DNA of 64,000 bases, from the NCBI RefSeq assembly GCF_023343835.1, contig NC_064437.1, forward strand, positions 48,275,972 through 48,339,971. Direction: 5' to 3'. Of this stretch, positions 62,453 through 64,000 are shown piece by piece. The notes under the pieces were generated by a model, which did no database searches, was not told the origin of the DNA, and saw only the letters and a program-made list of their open reading frames with translations. This stretch comes from Lagopus muta (taxonomy: Eukaryota; Chordata; Aves; Galliformes; Phasianidae). Position numbers and translations under genes: made by a program. Position 1 is the first letter of the stretch; every line of letters starts with the position of its first letter.

Positions 62453-64000
62453 ACCACCTGCCTTCCAAAAGCCTAGAATATCCTCAGGTAGGCAAGAATC
62501 TCCAGAAAAGATGCTCTTACCTCCATTGCCACCCCTTAAATGAGATCTGGGAAGGGGTGGATCCTTGCTTTATCCCTTCTGGTAACTCAGGTGCATTGTG
62601 TGCACCTGAGCTTCCCCAGGTTGGCCCCACCTTCCTAACAGTTGCTCAGTAACTGGCTCAAGTGGTGACTTAGCATTTTCACAACATGCATATAAAGGAT
62701 TATAGTTTGCTTCCCCTAACTAAAGCTAAGGGATAGTAAGATCCTATAGCTTAATGTATTTCTCTAGTTTGATATGTATTTATCTTGTGCTTTTTTGCTA
62801 TTGCCCTTTGCTGTTAGTGTGCTGAAACAAACCCCATTTCATATTGTGACTGTGAAATAAGCACTTTAAATAATGTGTATGACTTAAAAGTGGAACAGGG
62901 TATTCTTCTATGCTACAGTTATGTTTGGGTTCTCTTACACTGATCTGATAATCATCTTTTACTGCTACCTTTGTAATTCTTCATATGTGTTGTTAGACAT
63001 ATTATGATAGCCCTGCCTTGCATGGCATCGATACTTCTGGCTTTGGAGAATAACAATTCTTATTGGATAGAAGAAACTTATATTTTTATTAAGTATGCTT
63101 GCAGTTCTGTTCACTGAACTCTTGTTATCTGCTTCCAAAATATAATACTACCATCACATTTCATTTTTAATATTATTCAAGCTAAATGACTATTTTGATC
63201 ATAGCTTTGAGCCAAACTCAACAGCTCCAGCCTAGTTCTAGCATTTATAGCTCATAAAACTTTATAATCCTTTAAAATTTGCCCTCAGATTCTGACTTTT
63301 AGTAGCTATGGACTTCCCACATACTCAAAGTAGAGGCATTTTCTTTTATCTGTCTCTGGCCAGTTTGCATGCAAGGTCTGCACCACTCTGACTGTATACT
63401 AAAAAGCTTCTACAAGAGACAGTGTAAAAATTTTTTTACTCCTCCTATATTCTCTGATGGTCATCTGCTGCTCACCGTTCCCTTAGCAGGGTCATTGTGG
63501 ACCACTTGGTTACTGTTAAACTGCAGTAGCAGGAGGCTCATCTGAAGGTGGCAGCAAGAGCAGCTTTCTCACTGAGAGAAATGATTTTTTGAACCTAGAA
63601 GCTATCCTAACAGGATTTGGAAATAAACTAACTTTGGTTTTAATAGAGCCTCCTAATACAGTTGCATTTTAATGTAACAGTGATACTGGGCTCCTAAATA
63701 CTGAGAGGCAGGGTTTATTAGCTCAAGCATAGGACTGTGCTAATGAAAACTTTAATACTTCCAGGACTCTGGTAAGTATTTCTAGACAAACCTCCCCTGC
63801 CTTTTATAGATGTACAAGTCTGGGTCAGTACTGCTTCATTGCTGTCTGCGTTGGGCATTACTGGATTGCATAGGTATGGTCTATGACTGTCTTTTCTGTT
63901 CTGGTCTCGTTATATTTGATACAAAGAGAACCTTGTTTCTGAGTAGGCTTTTTAGGCACCTTGGTAGTACAAGTAATGAATAATATCACCCTAAGGTTCC

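Larger units (their letters stand above)
57683..64000. other. Intergenic DNA upstream of RBP3
   Basis: No exon is recognised on either strand. There is an A-rich CAAA-type repeat at about 62376-62452. GDF2 would be expected farther to the right by synteny, but none of its conserved cystine-knot sequence is visible here. Confidence 0.65.

Noticed and set aside
57683-64000. Search for GDF2 exons
   Set aside because: No TGF-beta cystine-knot motif or propeptide exon could be found on either strand; the gene must lie outside the window.
1-64000. CRISPR arrays, bacterial operons, endogenous retroviruses, tRNA or rRNA genes
   Set aside because: No direct-repeat/spacer pattern, no LTR or pol-like frames, no tRNA box A/B pair and no rRNA segment were recognised. 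The DNA is vertebrate genomic.

Overview
This is vertebrate nuclear DNA, most likely from a bird and probably a galliform. It contains four fragments that look like avian CR1 LINE 3' ends. Three multi-exon genes are visible, in an order I know from vertebrate synteny (ANTXRL - ZNF488 - RBP3). That order matches human 10q11 and, as I recall, chicken chromosome 6; species and chromosome are inference. There is no sign of bacterial, viral or plasmid sequence.

Layout: (1) Positions 1-16,830, minus strand: the 5' half of an anthrax-toxin-receptor-like gene (ANTXRL). Nine coding exons can be joined in frame into about 237 residues: signal peptide, acidic linker and a vWA domain with a complete MIDAS. 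The rest of the gene lies beyond the left edge. Its promoter is a CpG island with a long G-tract just upstream of the ATG. (2) About 16.8-20.6 kb: GC-rich intergenic DNA with two more CpG-rich blocks. The right-hand block is a plausible plus-strand first exon for the next gene. (3) Positions 30,865-37,057, plus strand: a PRDM8/ZNF488-type gene with three coding exons (533 aa), an N-terminal PR/SET domain and three zinc fingers. Human ZNF488, as I know it, lacks the PR domain. (4) About 37.3-43.1 kb: a convergent intergenic interval with long homopolymer tracts. (5) Positions 43,143-57,508, minus strand: RBP3 (IRBP), four coding exons (3048, 191, 143 and 329 nt including stop) giving 1,236 aa with four repeats. 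A CRX-like site and a TATA-like element lie upstream. (6) About 57.5-64 kb: upstream intergenic DNA with no recognisable exon.

The genes do not form a pathway. ANTXRL belongs to an extracellular-matrix/receptor family, ZNF488 is a nuclear repressor-type factor of the neural/glial PRDM8 family, and RBP3 is the secreted retinoid carrier between photoreceptors and pigment epithelium. No previously unknown multi-gene system was found. The most unusual items are the PR domain retained in ZNF488, a GC-AG intron in ANTXRL, a dense G-quadruplex motif at the ANTXRL start, and a perfect 23-bp inverted repeat with a third nested copy inside RBP3 intron 1.
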